A stretch of 35,529 nucleotides of DNA from Bacteroidaceae bacterium. Lineage in GTDB: Bacteria; Bacteroidota; Bacteroidia; Bacteroidales; Bacteroidaceae. Below the pieces are notes generated by a model, which ran no database searches, had not been told where the DNA came from, and was given only the letters and a program-made list of their open reading frames with translations. Within the stretch, counting starts at the first letter, position 1; each line of letters starts with the position of its first letter. Positions 16,182 to 25,456 of this stretch are shown here, piece by piece. Both the position numbers and the translations under genes were made by a program. Where the stretch lies: assembly GCA_017450985.1 (NCBI GenBank), contig JAFSSN010000110.1:1-35529 (forward strand), given 5' to 3'.

Positions 16182-16189
16182 TATTTTTG
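16182..16189 (+). promoter_or_regulatory. -7 element of the esterase gene
   Basis: TATTTTTG fits TAnnTTTG and lies 24 bases before the ATG at 16214. Confidence 0.45.
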
Positions 16190-16213
16190 CAAAGTTTATA
16201 AACATTTATCAAG

Positions 16214-17065
16214 ATGAGAACCCTACTTAGAATTCTCTTATGTGTACTTTGCGTTTCTTACGCCCAAGCACAACAACCCATAAGCATTGACCTCTGGGCC
16301 GACGGTATGCCTAACAGCAACGGCATAGACAAAGACGGTAAGTTTGACGACTCAAAGCAAAACTTCAAGCCGAACATCCGTGTCTTCCTGCCGGAGAAGG
16401 ATAAGGCAAACGGCATGGCTGTGCTTTGCTGCCCTGGAGGCGGCTACACACATCTCGCCACCGACCACGAGGGATATGACTGGGCGCCTTTCTTCAACGA
16501 CCTCGGCTATGCCTTCATCGTCTTGAAGTACCGCATGCCGCACGAGGTTACGGAAGTGCCTATAAGCGATGCCAAGGAAGCCATGAGAGTGGTAAGGGAG
16601 AATGCAGAAAAATGGAATATCAGCCCCGACAAGGTCGGCATCATGGGCTCAAGTGCTGGCGGGCATCTTGCCACTACCATCGCGACGCACAGCGAGCTGG
16701 GCAAACAGCCTTATTTCCAGATTCTGTTCTACCCTGTCGTGACATTCAGCGACCTCGACACTCACATGGGCTCACGCAACTCGCTCATCGGCAAGAAACC
16801 GAGCCATGAGATGATAAGTCTCTACAGCAACGAGAAACAGGTGAGTGCAAACACGCCGCCTGCCATCTTACTGTTGTCGGACGACGACAAGGTCGTGCCT
16901 CCTGCCAACAGCACGGAATACTACAACGCACTGAAACGTCACGGAGTAAAAGCCGCGCTGCACATCTACCCTTCGGGAGGACACGGTTGGGGCTGCCGCA
17001 CACGCTTCAAATATCACAAGGAGATGATTGCGGACCTGACCGCATGGCTGAAAACAATTAAGTAA
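16214..17065 (+). CDS. Secreted alpha/beta hydrolase, carbohydrate (acetyl) esterase type
   Basis: 283 residues with a signal peptide ending near AQAQ (residue 20). The oxyanion segment CPGGGY is near 73-78, and the nucleophile elbow GSSAGGH has Ser147. The likely acid is Asp224 or Asp225 in LSDDDKVVPP, and the base is His257 in SGGHGWG. This set is typical of BD-FAE/Axe-like esterases (hormone-sensitive-lipase-like) that remove acetyl or feruloyl groups from xylan or pectin in the periplasm. The nearby GH105 and GH3 genes fit a plant cell-wall role. It is the first gene of a rightward run; ansA begins 16 bases after it. Confidence 0.75.
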   Translation: MRTLLRILLCVLCVSYAQAQQPISIDLWADGMPNSNGIDKDGKFDDSKQNFKPNIRVFLPEKDKANGMAVLCCPGGGYTHLATDHEGYDWAPFFNDLGYAFIVLKYRMPHEVTEVPISDAKEAMRVVRENAEKWNISPDKVGIMGSSAGGHLATTIATHSELGKQPYFQILFYPVVTFSDLDTHMGSRNSLIGKKPSHEMISLYSNEKQVSANTPPAILLLSDDDKVVPPANSTEYYNALKRHGVKAALHIYPSGGHGWGCRTRFKYHKEMIADLTAWLKTIK

Positions 17066-17081
17066 AGTTCCCATAACGACA

Positions 17082-18134
17082 ATGAGTAGTAATGTGTTTT
17101 ACAAGCCGTCAAAGCGTATAATGCTAATATACACAGGCGGAACGATCGGTATGATTAAGAATCCCAAGACCGGGGCTCTTGAAACCTTCAACTTCGACCA
17201 TCTGTGCCGGCATATTCCTGAGCTAAATCAGTTTGACTACATAATACACAACTACCAGTTCAATCCTCCAATCGACTCCTCGGACATGCAGCCCGAACTA
17301 TGGGTCAAGATTGTGAAGATTATAGACTACAACTACGACCATTACGACGGTTTCGTAATTCTTCACGGCACCGACACTATGGCCTACACAGCCTCGGCAC
17401 TCAGCTTCATGCTTGAGAATCTCGGCAAGCCGGTCATTCTTACCGGCTCACAGCTCCCGATAGGAGCCTTGAGAACCGACGGCAAAGAGAACCTTATAAC
17501 GGCTGTCGAACTGGCAGCTGCGCAAGATAGCAACGGACATCCCCTCGTGCCTGAGGTTTGCGTGTTTTTCGGGCACCAGTTGTTCAGGGGAAGCAGATGC
17601 ACCAAAGCAAGTTCGGAGAGTTTCAACGCATTCTCGTCATACAACTATCCGCCGCTTGCCACATCTGCAATAAACATACACTACAACGAGCCAGCCATCC
17701 ACAAGGTGACTCAGCCAAGGCCATTCAAGGCGCACATGCAGTTGAGCTGCGACGTGATAGCCTTTACACTCTTCCCTGGCATTCAACAAAAGCTTGTGGA
17801 GCAGATCTTCTACATGGACTGCGTGAAAGGTATCGTACTACGTACCTTCGGTGCTGGAAACGCCCCACGACAGCAATGGCTGCATGAAGCCATGCGAAAG
17901 GCCACCGACAACGGAAAGGTGATAGTGAATATCACACAGTGTCAGAGCGGCGGAGTGGAGATGGGCATATACGAGACCGGACGCCAACTGCTGGAGGCAG
18001 GAGTCATAAGTGGTCACGACATGACCATCGAAGCCGCTATTACCAAGCTGATGGTTCTGTTCGGACGTGGTTTCAGAAGCTCTGAAGTCAGGCAGCTGAT
18101 GGGCCGCTCCCTCGTTGGAGAAATAACAGAATAA
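17082..18134 (+). CDS. ansA: L-asparaginase type I (cytoplasmic)
   Basis: 350 residues with no signal peptide, which indicates the cytoplasmic form. The active-site motif TGGTIGM is at residues 18-24, with the nucleophilic Thr in it. The second motif HGTDTM is at 95-100. LTGSQLPIGALRTDGKEN carries the family's conserved Asp/Lys surroundings. It hydrolyses L-asparagine to aspartate and ammonia. The motif positions and length match E. coli AnsA and Bacteroidales homologues. It sits close behind the esterase gene and just before the exporter gene. Confidence 0.9.
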   Translation: MSSNVFYKPSKRIMLIYTGGTIGMIKNPKTGALETFNFDHLCRHIPELNQFDYIIHNYQFNPPIDSSDMQPELWVKIVKIIDYNYDHYDGFVILHGTDTMAYTASALSFMLENLGKPVILTGSQLPIGALRTDGKENLITAVELAAAQDSNGHPLVPEVCVFFGHQLFRGSRCTKASSESFNAFSSYNYPPLATSAINIHYNEPAIHKVTQPRPFKAHMQLSCDVIAFTLFPGIQQKLVEQIFYMDCVKGIVLRTFGAGNAPRQQWLHEAMRKATDNGKVIVNITQCQSGGVEMGIYETGRQLLEAGVISGHDMTIEAAITKLMVLFGRGFRSSEVRQLMGRSLVGEITE

Positions 18135-18140
18135 ACAATT

Positions 18141-18848
18141 ATGTTTCAATACTTAAGTGCAAACATACCACATTTCATACCTTGGCAACAGACCATCGGA
18201 GTGATGGAGATGATTGTCAAGGGAACAATCATAGGCATAGTGGCATCGGCTCCAATGGGGCCAGTGGGTGTACTATGCATTCAGCGTACCATCAACAAAG
18301 GACGATGGTACGGCTTCGCCACAGGTTGCGGAGCTGCTCTCAGCGACATCATATATGCCATAATAACCGGCTACGGCCTTTCATTCATAGTCGATTACAT
18401 AGAAGACCCGCACGTATTGTTCTGGCTCAAGCTCGTGGGCAGTACCCTGCTGTTTCTGTTCGGAATATTTACTTTCCGCAGCAATCCGGTACAGTCAATC
18501 CGCAACGTATCGCACAACAAGGGCAATCTGGTACACAACTTCCTGACAGGCTTTGCCGTGACGGTTACAAACCCGGCAATAGTATTCCTGTTCATAGCCA
18601 TGTTCAGCCAGTTCACGTTCATCGTACCTGACAGATGGCTGCCACAATTTGCAGGTTACCTGTTCATCGTGGCAGGAGCATTGCTATGGTGGTTTACCCT
18701 CACATGGCTGATAGACAAGGTACGCAACCAGTTTGAGGAGCGCGGACTGTGGATTATAAATAGAGTAATAGGAGTGATTGTCATGGTAGTGTCGGCCTTC
18801 GTGGCTATATGGACAATATCGGGCAACAGCATTCCATCAATATATTAA
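18141..18848 (+). CDS. LysE/RhtB family amino-acid exporter
   Basis: 235 residues from 18141. A second ATG at 18204 (residue 22, MEMIVKGTIIGI) gives the usual N-terminus of the family and may be the true start. The signature APMGPVG lies at the first TM helix, followed by five more hydrophobic helices including FLTGFAVTVTNPAIVFLFIAMF. LysE-type proteins export amino acids or other small molecules with proton exchange. It follows ansA by 6 bases, so it might move products of amino-acid metabolism, but its substrate is unknown. Its stop lies 12 bases before the GTG of the next gene. Confidence 0.8.
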   Translation: MFQYLSANIPHFIPWQQTIGVMEMIVKGTIIGIVASAPMGPVGVLCIQRTINKGRWYGFATGCGAALSDIIYAIITGYGLSFIVDYIEDPHVLFWLKLVGSTLLFLFGIFTFRSNPVQSIRNVSHNKGNLVHNFLTGFAVTVTNPAIVFLFIAMFSQFTFIVPDRWLPQFAGYLFIVAGALLWWFTLTWLIDKVRNQFEERGLWIINRVIGVIVMVVSAFVAIWTISGNSIPSIY

Positions 18849-18859
18849 ATATAGAGACA

Positions 18860-19402
18860 GTGTACATTTCAGAACAACTAAGACAAGCCAACATAGCAGA
18901 GTATCTGCTTTACATGTGGCAGGTGGAAGATACCATTCGTGCCTACGACATCGACATCGAAAAGATTGCGAGCGAGTATATTCCTAAGTTTCAACTCAAC
19001 GCAGAAATGAGCGAGAAGCTGAAGGGATGGTATGAGAACCTCATAGAGATGATGCACGAGGAAAGCAAGGAGAAGGAAGGACATCTGCAAGTGAACAACA
19101 ACATCCTTCTGCTGCTCACCGACCTGCACCTGCAACTTCTGAAGTCGCCTAAATATCCGTTCTACTCTGCAGCCTACTACAAGGCTCTGCCATTCATCGT
19201 GGAGTACCGCAACAAGAGTAACGGACAGGCAAAGAGCGAGCTGGAGAACTGTTTCGACGCCTTGTACATGGTCATGCTGCTCAAAGCACAGGGCAAGGAC
19301 ATCACGCCTGAGACGGCAACAGCCATCGGCGACATTGTGAAGTTCATGGGAATGCTCAGCGACTACTACAAGAAAGATAAAGCTAACGAATTAGAATTTT
19401 AA
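18860..19402 (+). CDS. DUF4924 family protein
   Basis: 180 residues from a GTG start at 18860. This start is chosen because the family begins at (M)YISEQLRQANIAEYLLYMWQVEDxIRA and because the ATG at 18809 would overlap the exporter gene. The protein is mostly helical and soluble, without signal or TM segments. The family is known from Bacteroidetes and has no assigned function. It follows the exporter and precedes rmlD by 13 bases, so co-transcription is likely. Confidence 0.75.
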   Translation: MYISEQLRQANIAEYLLYMWQVEDTIRAYDIDIEKIASEYIPKFQLNAEMSEKLKGWYENLIEMMHEESKEKEGHLQVNNNILLLLTDLHLQLLKSPKYPFYSAAYYKALPFIVEYRNKSNGQAKSELENCFDALYMVMLLKAQGKDITPETATAIGDIVKFMGMLSDYYKKDKANELEF

Positions 19403-19415
19403 TTGACATTATAAT

Positions 19416-20294
19416 ATGAATATATTGATTACAGGCTGTAACGGCCAGCTTGGACACGAGATGCAACTACTTGCAAAGCAGAACAAGCAACATCAATATT
19501 TCCTCACAGACATCGTCATTCCTGAGGGACTGGACGGGTACATTCTTGACGCAACAAACAAGGATGACGTGGCTTCGTTCGTCGAAGCACACGACATCGA
19601 CTGCATAGTAAACTGCGCTGCCTACACAGCGGTGGACAAGGCTGAGAGCGACAAGGCTCTCTGCGAGAAGATTAACAGCACCGCCCCTGGCATCCTGGCT
19701 GAAGTTATCGGCAAACGTGGCGGCAGCATGATTCACGTAAGTACCGACTACGTGTTTGACGGTACGAACTCACGTCCTTACACAGAGGAACAGGCTACTT
19801 GTCCTAACACCGTTTACGGCGTGACTAAGCTGGCTGGTGAGCAGAACGTACTCAAGGGATGCAAGCAAAGCATGATTATCCGTACTGCATGGCTCTATTC
19901 CATCTACGGCAACAACTTCGTGAAGACGATGCTACGTCTCGGCAAGGAAAAGAGTGAGCTTGGAGTGATATTCGACCAGATAGGTACTCCGACATACGCA
20001 CGCGACCTCGCTGTGGCAATCATGACGGCAGTAAACAAGGGCATCGTACCGGGCGTGTACCACTTCTCTAACGAAGGCGTAATCTCATGGTACGACTTCA
20101 CGAAAGCCATCCACCGCATTGCTGGTATCAAGACATGCAAGGTGCGTCCTCTTCACACAGAGGAATACCCTACTCCTGCGGCACGACCACACTACTCCGT
20201 GCTCGACAAGACTAAGATCAAGAAGACCTTCGGCATAGAGATTCCTTACTGGGAAGACTCACTTGCAGAGTGCATCGGCTTGCTCACAAAGTAA
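19416..20294 (+). CDS. rfbD: dTDP-4-dehydrorhamnose reductase
   Basis: 292 residues of an extended short-chain dehydrogenase. The NAD(P)-binding GCNGQLG is at residues 7-13, NCAAYTAVDKAE is near 65, the STDYVFDG motif is near 108, and the catalytic YGVTK follows. It reduces dTDP-4-dehydro-L-rhamnose to dTDP-L-rhamnose, the last step for surface-polysaccharide rhamnose. Unusually, rmlA, rmlB and rmlC are not adjacent. Confidence 0.92.
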   Translation: MNILITGCNGQLGHEMQLLAKQNKQHQYFLTDIVIPEGLDGYILDATNKDDVASFVEAHDIDCIVNCAAYTAVDKAESDKALCEKINSTAPGILAEVIGKRGGSMIHVSTDYVFDGTNSRPYTEEQATCPNTVYGVTKLAGEQNVLKGCKQSMIIRTAWLYSIYGNNFVKTMLRLGKEKSELGVIFDQIGTPTYARDLAVAIMTAVNKGIVPGVYHFSNEGVISWYDFTKAIHRIAGIKTCKVRPLHTEEYPTPAARPHYSVLDKTKIKKTFGIEIPYWEDSLAECIGLLTK

Positions 20295-20485
20295 AGGCGG
20301 CACAATGCCTCAGGCACAAAAGGGCACAATCGGAACTGACGCGTCGAAAGGATGAGGTGCTGACTTCTTGTCACCAAGTCCACGAAGGACTCACGAAGGG
20401 ACAACGACTGATTGCAGCATGACTGCAGATGCGCAATAAGGTTCTGACTTACATAAATACAACATTCACAAACAAAACTACACAC

Positions 20486-21334
20486 ATGGAAGGGTTGATA
20501 CCATATTCTATTAACGTTCGAGGCAAGCTTCTCGACCTCAGCGAGCCCAAGGTAATGGGCATTCTTAACGTCACTCCCGACTCGTTCTTCTGCGACAGCC
20601 GCAAGCAAACGGAGGAAGACATCAGGGCGAGAGTAAGGCAGATTGTGGACGAGGGAGCACATATCATCGACGTGGGCGCATACTCGTCACGTCCGGGAGC
20701 CGACAACGTATCCGTGGAAGAGGAAATGAGGCGTCTGAGATTCGGAATGAAGATTCTGCGCGAAGAAACAGCCGACATGCCCGTAAGCATTGACACCTTC
20801 CGTGCCGACGTAGCAAAGATGAGCATAGAGGAATGTGGTGCCGACATCATCAACGACATAAGCGGAGGCACACTTGACGCTAACATGTTCAAGACCGTGG
20901 CAGAACTTAAAGTGCCATACATCCTCATGCACATGAAGGGTACGCCTCAAGACATGCAGGCAAACCCGCAATATGAAGACTTGATGGCTGAGATTCTGTA
21001 TTATTTCTCAGAGAAGATTCAGAAACTTAGAGACCTGGGACAGAAGGACATCATACTCGACCCGGGATTTGGATTTGCCAAAACACTCGACCATAACTAC
21101 ACGCTCATGCACCATCTTGAGGAATTGAAGGTGTTCGGTCTGCCTATCCTCAGCGGAATTTCGCGCAAGAGCATGATATACAAGTTGCTCGGAACAACGC
21201 CTTCCGATGCGCTCAACGGCACGACAGTTCTCAACACACTATCCTTGCTAAAGGGTGCCAGCATACTGCGCGTACACGACGTGAAGGAATGTGTGGAGAC
21301 CGTCAAGATTGTAAGCAAAACATTAGGAAACTAA
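20486..21334 (+). CDS. folP: Dihydropteroate synthase
   Basis: 282 residues from the ATG at 20486; an upstream in-frame ATG at 20429 adds 19 residues that do not look like the family. All FolP motifs are present: MGILNVTPDSF, DVGAYSSRPGA, SIDTF, INDISGG, LMHMKGTPQDMQ, DPGFGFAKT and GISRKS. It joins p-aminobenzoate to 6-hydroxymethyl-dihydropterin diphosphate and is the sulfonamide target. It is followed 10 bases later by cdaA, a pairing common in Bacteroidetes. Confidence 0.93.
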   Translation: MEGLIPYSINVRGKLLDLSEPKVMGILNVTPDSFFCDSRKQTEEDIRARVRQIVDEGAHIIDVGAYSSRPGADNVSVEEEMRRLRFGMKILREETADMPVSIDTFRADVAKMSIEECGADIINDISGGTLDANMFKTVAELKVPYILMHMKGTPQDMQANPQYEDLMAEILYYFSEKIQKLRDLGQKDIILDPGFGFAKTLDHNYTLMHHLEELKVFGLPILSGISRKSMIYKLLGTTPSDALNGTTVLNTLSLLKGASILRVHDVKECVETVKIVSKTLGN

Positions 21335-21344
21335 CATACGAGAA

Positions 21345-22118
21345 ATGTTTGACTTCGGCATAAAAGATGCTATCGACATCATCTGCGTGGCGTCACTTCT
21401 GTACTACGCATATCGACTGATGAAGGTGAGTGGTTCCTTGAACATATTCTACGGAATCCTCGTTTTCATCGTCACGTGGATTGCCGTCTCACAGATTCTC
21501 CAGATGAAGCTGTTAGGCTCCATCTTCGACAAGCTGGTAAGTGTGGGTGTCATAGCACTTATCATCATCTTCCAAGAGGAAATAAGACGTTTCTTCCTCA
21601 CACTCGGCTCACAACGACAGCTGTCTGTCATCACACGTTTCTTCGTCACGCGCTCCATGGAGGAAGAGGAAGAAGACGAGGCTCTCGTGCTTCCGATAGT
21701 CATGGCTTGCGACTACATGAGCAAGAACTTCGTAGGCGCACTCATCATCATCGAACGAGAGATGTCGCTTACCGACATCATCAAGTCGGGCGAATTTGTT
21801 GATGCACGAATAAACACAGAGCTTATCAAGAACATATTCTTCAAGAACAGTCCGCTGCACGACGGCGCAATGATTATACGACATAACCGCATCACCGCCG
21901 CCGGCTGCATCCTGCCAGTAAGCCACAGCCTCAACATTCCGAAAGAACTGGGTCTGAGACACCGTGCAGCACTCGGCATCACGCAACAAAGCGACGCCAT
22001 CGCCATCATTATCAGCGAGGAGACAGGCGCCATCTCAATAGCCCAGAGAGGCGAATTCAAACTTCGACTTGAAACCAACGAACTTGAGAGCATACTCGTG
22101 AAGGCTGTTAAGTTCTAA
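21345..22118 (+). CDS. cdaA: Membrane diadenylate cyclase (c-di-AMP synthase)
   Basis: 257 residues. Three N-terminal TM helices (about 8-80) are followed by a DAC/DisA_N domain. The catalytic motif DGA begins at Asp173 (LHDGAMII) and RHR at 205-207 (GLRHRAALG). It makes c-di-AMP from two ATP at the inner membrane. There is no adjacent cdaR (YbbR) or glmM, unlike Firmicutes; folP is upstream instead. Coupling through folP-cdaA co-transcription is likely. Confidence 0.93.
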   Translation: MFDFGIKDAIDIICVASLLYYAYRLMKVSGSLNIFYGILVFIVTWIAVSQILQMKLLGSIFDKLVSVGVIALIIIFQEEIRRFFLTLGSQRQLSVITRFFVTRSMEEEEEDEALVLPIVMACDYMSKNFVGALIIIEREMSLTDIIKSGEFVDARINTELIKNIFFKNSPLHDGAMIIRHNRITAAGCILPVSHSLNIPKELGLRHRAALGITQQSDAIAIIISEETGAISIAQRGEFKLRLETNELESILVKAVKF

Positions 22119-22162
22119 AAACAGAAACCAACAAACCGTCCAATCATAATCAACACTTCATT

Positions 22163-23356
22163 ATGAGAATAAGAATCAAAAGAATAGCCACCATCATTAC
22201 AATGATTAGCAGCATGACTATATGTGCCAGTGCACAACCAAACAACACTGACATCTTGAAGGTCATGGAACTTGCCAACGACTATTTCATCAACAAATAT
22301 CCAGACGCAGGCGCTCCTACATTCGTAAAGAAGGAACGTCCAAGCAACCTGTGGACACGCGGAGTGTACTTCGAGGGATTGTGGGAACTCACCGAGATGG
22401 AACGTCAGACTGGCGGCGAGAAGTACGACATATACTATAAATACATAAGCGACTGGGGCAATGCACACAAATGGTTGCCACGCAACGGTGTGACTACCAG
22501 AGATGCCGACGACTACTGCTGTTGTCAGACATACATAGACATGGGACACGCAAGTGCAACACAGGAGTGTCTCGACAACATCATTGCCGCCTACAACACT
22601 CCTTGGGCACCGGGCGGAAACGTGAAGTCGAAGGGAAGCAAGGGCGACTGGACATGGATTGACGCCATACAGATGGGTCTGCCGGTATTCAGCAAGATGA
22701 GTGCCGTAAAAGCTCTTCAGGGCGATGCCTTTGCCATGCGCTATGCCGACAAGGGATGGGAGATGTACAAATACAGCCGCGACTCTATTGCAGGCGGATT
22801 GTTCAACAAGAAAGAGGGACTTTGGTGGCGAGACGCCGACTTCGTGCCTCCATACAAGGAGCCTAACGGCAGAAACTGTTACTGGAGCCGTGGCAACGGA
22901 TGGGTGTATGCAGCACTGGTACGCGCCATGAACACCCTGCCAAACGACCCACACTTCAAGGAATACAAGAAGGACTACATAAAGATGACAAAGGCACTCG
23001 TAAAGTGTCAGCGTCCTGACCGCTTCTGGAACGTGAGCCTTCACGACGAGAGCAACTACGGCGGCAAGGAAATGAGCGGCACGGCACTCTTCATCTACGG
23101 CATGGCATGGGGAGTGAACAACGGCATGTTGCCACGAGCTAAATACGAGCCAATAATCATGGAGACATGGAAGGCTATTGTTAAAGACTGCGTACACCGC
23201 AACGGTTTCCTCGGATACGTGCAGGGAACGGGCAAGGAGCCAAAAGACTCACAGCCTGTGACATACGACCGTCAGCCCGACTTCGACGACTACGGACTCG
23301 GATGCTTCCTCCTTGCAGGATGCGAAATAATGAGAATGACAGCATATTCTAAATAA
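22163..23356 (+). CDS. GH105 unsaturated rhamnogalacturonyl/glucuronyl hydrolase
   Basis: 397 residues with a signal peptide ending near ASAQ (residue 25), an (alpha/alpha)6 barrel of GH105/GH88 type. RDADDYCCCQTYIDMG (about 113-128) and WTWIDAIQMGLPVFSK (164-179) match the two catalytic Asp segments of YteR-like enzymes; Asp167 is the likely acid. WSRGNGWVYAALV and the C-terminal segment YDRQPDFDDYGLGCFLLAG are also typical. It removes the 4,5-unsaturated uronate left by pectin or rhamnogalacturonan lyases. No lyase or SusCD pair is in the window. It lies 44 bases after cdaA. Confidence 0.88.
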   Translation: MRIRIKRIATIITMISSMTICASAQPNNTDILKVMELANDYFINKYPDAGAPTFVKKERPSNLWTRGVYFEGLWELTEMERQTGGEKYDIYYKYISDWGNAHKWLPRNGVTTRDADDYCCCQTYIDMGHASATQECLDNIIAAYNTPWAPGGNVKSKGSKGDWTWIDAIQMGLPVFSKMSAVKALQGDAFAMRYADKGWEMYKYSRDSIAGGLFNKKEGLWWRDADFVPPYKEPNGRNCYWSRGNGWVYAALVRAMNTLPNDPHFKEYKKDYIKMTKALVKCQRPDRFWNVSLHDESNYGGKEMSGTALFIYGMAWGVNNGMLPRAKYEPIIMETWKAIVKDCVHRNGFLGYVQGTGKEPKDSQPVTYDRQPDFDDYGLGCFLLAGCEIMRMTAYSK

Positions 23357-23412
23357 GGCAAGTTATAACATACGCCGACTTAACTAACAAACCTATCTTA
23401 AATTAGAAAACA

Positions 23413-24417
23413 ATGAAAAGAATATCATTCACACTCACACTGCTATTGACAGCCGTTTTCTCTATCTTTACCGCTTGTACCACCCCCGCAGAGAACAAGA
23501 AGAAGAAAGCAACGGCAGCCATACTCAGCGGCCCTTACGAATTGTTGCTCGTAGCACACAAGTCATGGCTTGCTTCCGGCGACGGAATGGAGTTTCGCAA
23601 CATAGTGGAAAGACCTATAGTAGGTATTCCGCAGCCTGAACCTAACTTCCGCGTTACAGCACTCGAGCCTCGCGACTACAAGGGCAAGTATCTCATGTAT
23701 GGTAACATTTTCATTGCCGACATCGACAGCAAGTACGAGCACGCCGACATGAAGGTTGAAACCGACGTCAACGCCCAGCCTCAGGTGGTAATCACCGTGA
23801 AAGCTCCAACAAGCGACGCACTCATGATTTTCCTTGAGAACAAGAAGGACAGCATCCTCGACATCTTCAACCAGCATGAAATTGAACGCGAGATTACCTT
23901 CTTGAAAAAACATCACGGCAAGGAAATAGCAAAGCAGGCAAAGAAGCAGTTTGGCATCGACATACTGGCACCATCCGACATCGACCAAGTGTTCACGCAC
24001 GAGGGTTTTATCTGGGGCACTGCATCAAAGCGCAACAGCATGCTCAACCTCTGCATCTACAACTACCCATACACGGGTGAGGAGAACTTCACACTCGAGA
24101 ACTTCATACTACATCGCGACTCTGTGATGAAGATTCGCGTACAAGGCGAGAAGGACGGCCAGTACATGCGCACAGATGCACGCTATGTGTATGAGAAAGC
24201 AAACATTTACAACAACCAGTTTACATATATTGTTCGCGGTCTGTGGGTAATGGAAAACGATGCCATGGGCGGACCTTTCGTGGCATACGCAAGACTTGAC
24301 GAAGCAAGAAAACAGATTATCGTGGCAGAGGGATTCGTCTTTGCTCCCGACGAGAAGAAACGCCCACTCATACGCGAGTTGGAAGCCAGCTTGCAAACCG
24401 TAGTTTTGCCACAGTAA
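23413..24417 (+). CDS. DUF4837 family lipoprotein
   Basis: 334 residues. Lipobox FTAC with Cys22, followed by a Lys-rich stretch. The body carries GPYELLLVAHKSWLASGDG, VGIPQPEPNFRV and GLWVMENDAMGGPF, which fit DUF4837, a Bacteroidetes outer-membrane or periplasmic lipoprotein family without known function. GH105 is upstream (57 bases) and a CpsB-like gene is downstream. Nothing suggests a particular pathway. Confidence 0.75.
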   Translation: MKRISFTLTLLLTAVFSIFTACTTPAENKKKKATAAILSGPYELLLVAHKSWLASGDGMEFRNIVERPIVGIPQPEPNFRVTALEPRDYKGKYLMYGNIFIADIDSKYEHADMKVETDVNAQPQVVITVKAPTSDALMIFLENKKDSILDIFNQHEIEREITFLKKHHGKEIAKQAKKQFGIDILAPSDIDQVFTHEGFIWGTASKRNSMLNLCIYNYPYTGEENFTLENFILHRDSVMKIRVQGEKDGQYMRTDARYVYEKANIYNNQFTYIVRGLWVMENDAMGGPFVAYARLDEARKQIIVAEGFVFAPDEKKRPLIRELEASLQTVVLPQ

Positions 24418-24605
24418 GCATTTAGCAACAATCACATACAAAGAGAAATTGTATTAAAATCAGGCAGGTTCCGGAAATTACTTTTTCCGGACATGCCAAA
24501 TAATTTACCATATCAAAACTAACATTTTTCGGGCAGACAATAATGTCACCCACAAGGTAAAAATATGCGCTTAGAACTCGCATTACAAAAAATAACCTAA
24601 GCACT

Positions 24606-25358
24606 ATGGATTTTTGGTTTTTCAATAATGACAAGACACTAAAGAAGGCGGGCTTGCTTGACAACATGACCGACTTCCACTCACACCTTCTTCCTGTAAA
24701 CGACGAAGGTATTCCTGACATCGACGAAGCTGTCAGCATCTTACGGCAATACCATCATTTCGGCATCCGCAAAGTATGGCTTACGCCTCGCATATCGGCT
24801 ACAACGGTTGATACCATGAACGAATGGCAAAGGATATTCGACGAGCTGAGGCAGCAGCATCTCAACGACAAAGCAATAAAGGGCGAACGTATAGACATTC
24901 GTTTGTCAAGCCTCAACATCATCGACGAAACTTTCCAGGAGAGACTTAAAAAACAGAAGTTCATACCGTTTCTCGACAGCAGCAACCATATCCTCATAGG
25001 CACTCACGGCTCGAAAGAACCACAGGGCATCATGACTGACATACAAGCCATCAAGGATGCCGGCTACAAGCCTGTGTTTGTCTCGCCAGAACGATGTTTC
25101 TACATGGACACGAAGTTCTACTCACAACTGCGCAAGCACCTTGACGTCAAGCTGCTTTTAGACCTTCCTTCGCTTACCGGACTTTACGGCCCTGAAGCCA
25201 TGAAGAGGGCAAAAATGCTGCTCGATGCAAACTATTATACTTATATAGGCAGCGACAATCACGGAATGCGCAAATTCTATGCTGCCATTACCGAGTACAA
25301 AATAGAGAGTAAATACATCAACAAGCTTAAAGAACTGAGAGACAAAAGCGTTTTTTAA
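24606..25358 (+). CDS. CpsB/YwqE-like PHP-domain protein with degenerate metal site
   Basis: 250 residues. DFHSHLLPVNDEG (23-35) and GSDNHG (215-220) mark the CpsB/CapC family of metal-dependent tyrosine phosphatases that act on the kinases of capsule synthesis. Several metal ligands usual in the family are not here: the TPH motif reads TPR (Arg62), the HPER motif reads SPER (Ser160), and the LIEF-type Glu is replaced by Gly (ILIGTHG, Gly132). His25, His27, Asp217 and His219 remain. It may be a catalytically weak or non-catalytic regulator. No tyrosine kinase or capsule genes adjoin it, though rmlD is 4 kb upstream. Confidence 0.75.
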   Translation: MDFWFFNNDKTLKKAGLLDNMTDFHSHLLPVNDEGIPDIDEAVSILRQYHHFGIRKVWLTPRISATTVDTMNEWQRIFDELRQQHLNDKAIKGERIDIRLSSLNIIDETFQERLKKQKFIPFLDSSNHILIGTHGSKEPQGIMTDIQAIKDAGYKPVFVSPERCFYMDTKFYSQLRKHLDVKLLLDLPSLTGLYGPEAMKRAKMLLDANYYTYIGSDNHGMRKFYAAITEYKIESKYINKLKELRDKSVF

Positions 25359-25422
25359 CGCTATTAGAAGTCAAAAAACGCTCATTTCCGAGAATAATGT
25401 GCAGCAATTCAATTAAAAGTCG

Positions 25423-25430
25423 TACCTTTG
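25423..25430 (+). promoter_or_regulatory. -7 element of fabI
   Basis: TACCTTTG fits TAnnTTTG, 26 bases before the ATG at 25457. A weak TGTG lies about 21 bases upstream. Confidence 0.6.
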
Positions 25431-25456
25431 CAGCCGATTTGAAATAATTGAAAATT

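Noticed and set aside
22115..23197. 360-residue minus-strand frame opposite GH105
   Set aside because: It is the shadow of the GH105 gene, rich in Cys, Val and His runs, with no family signal.
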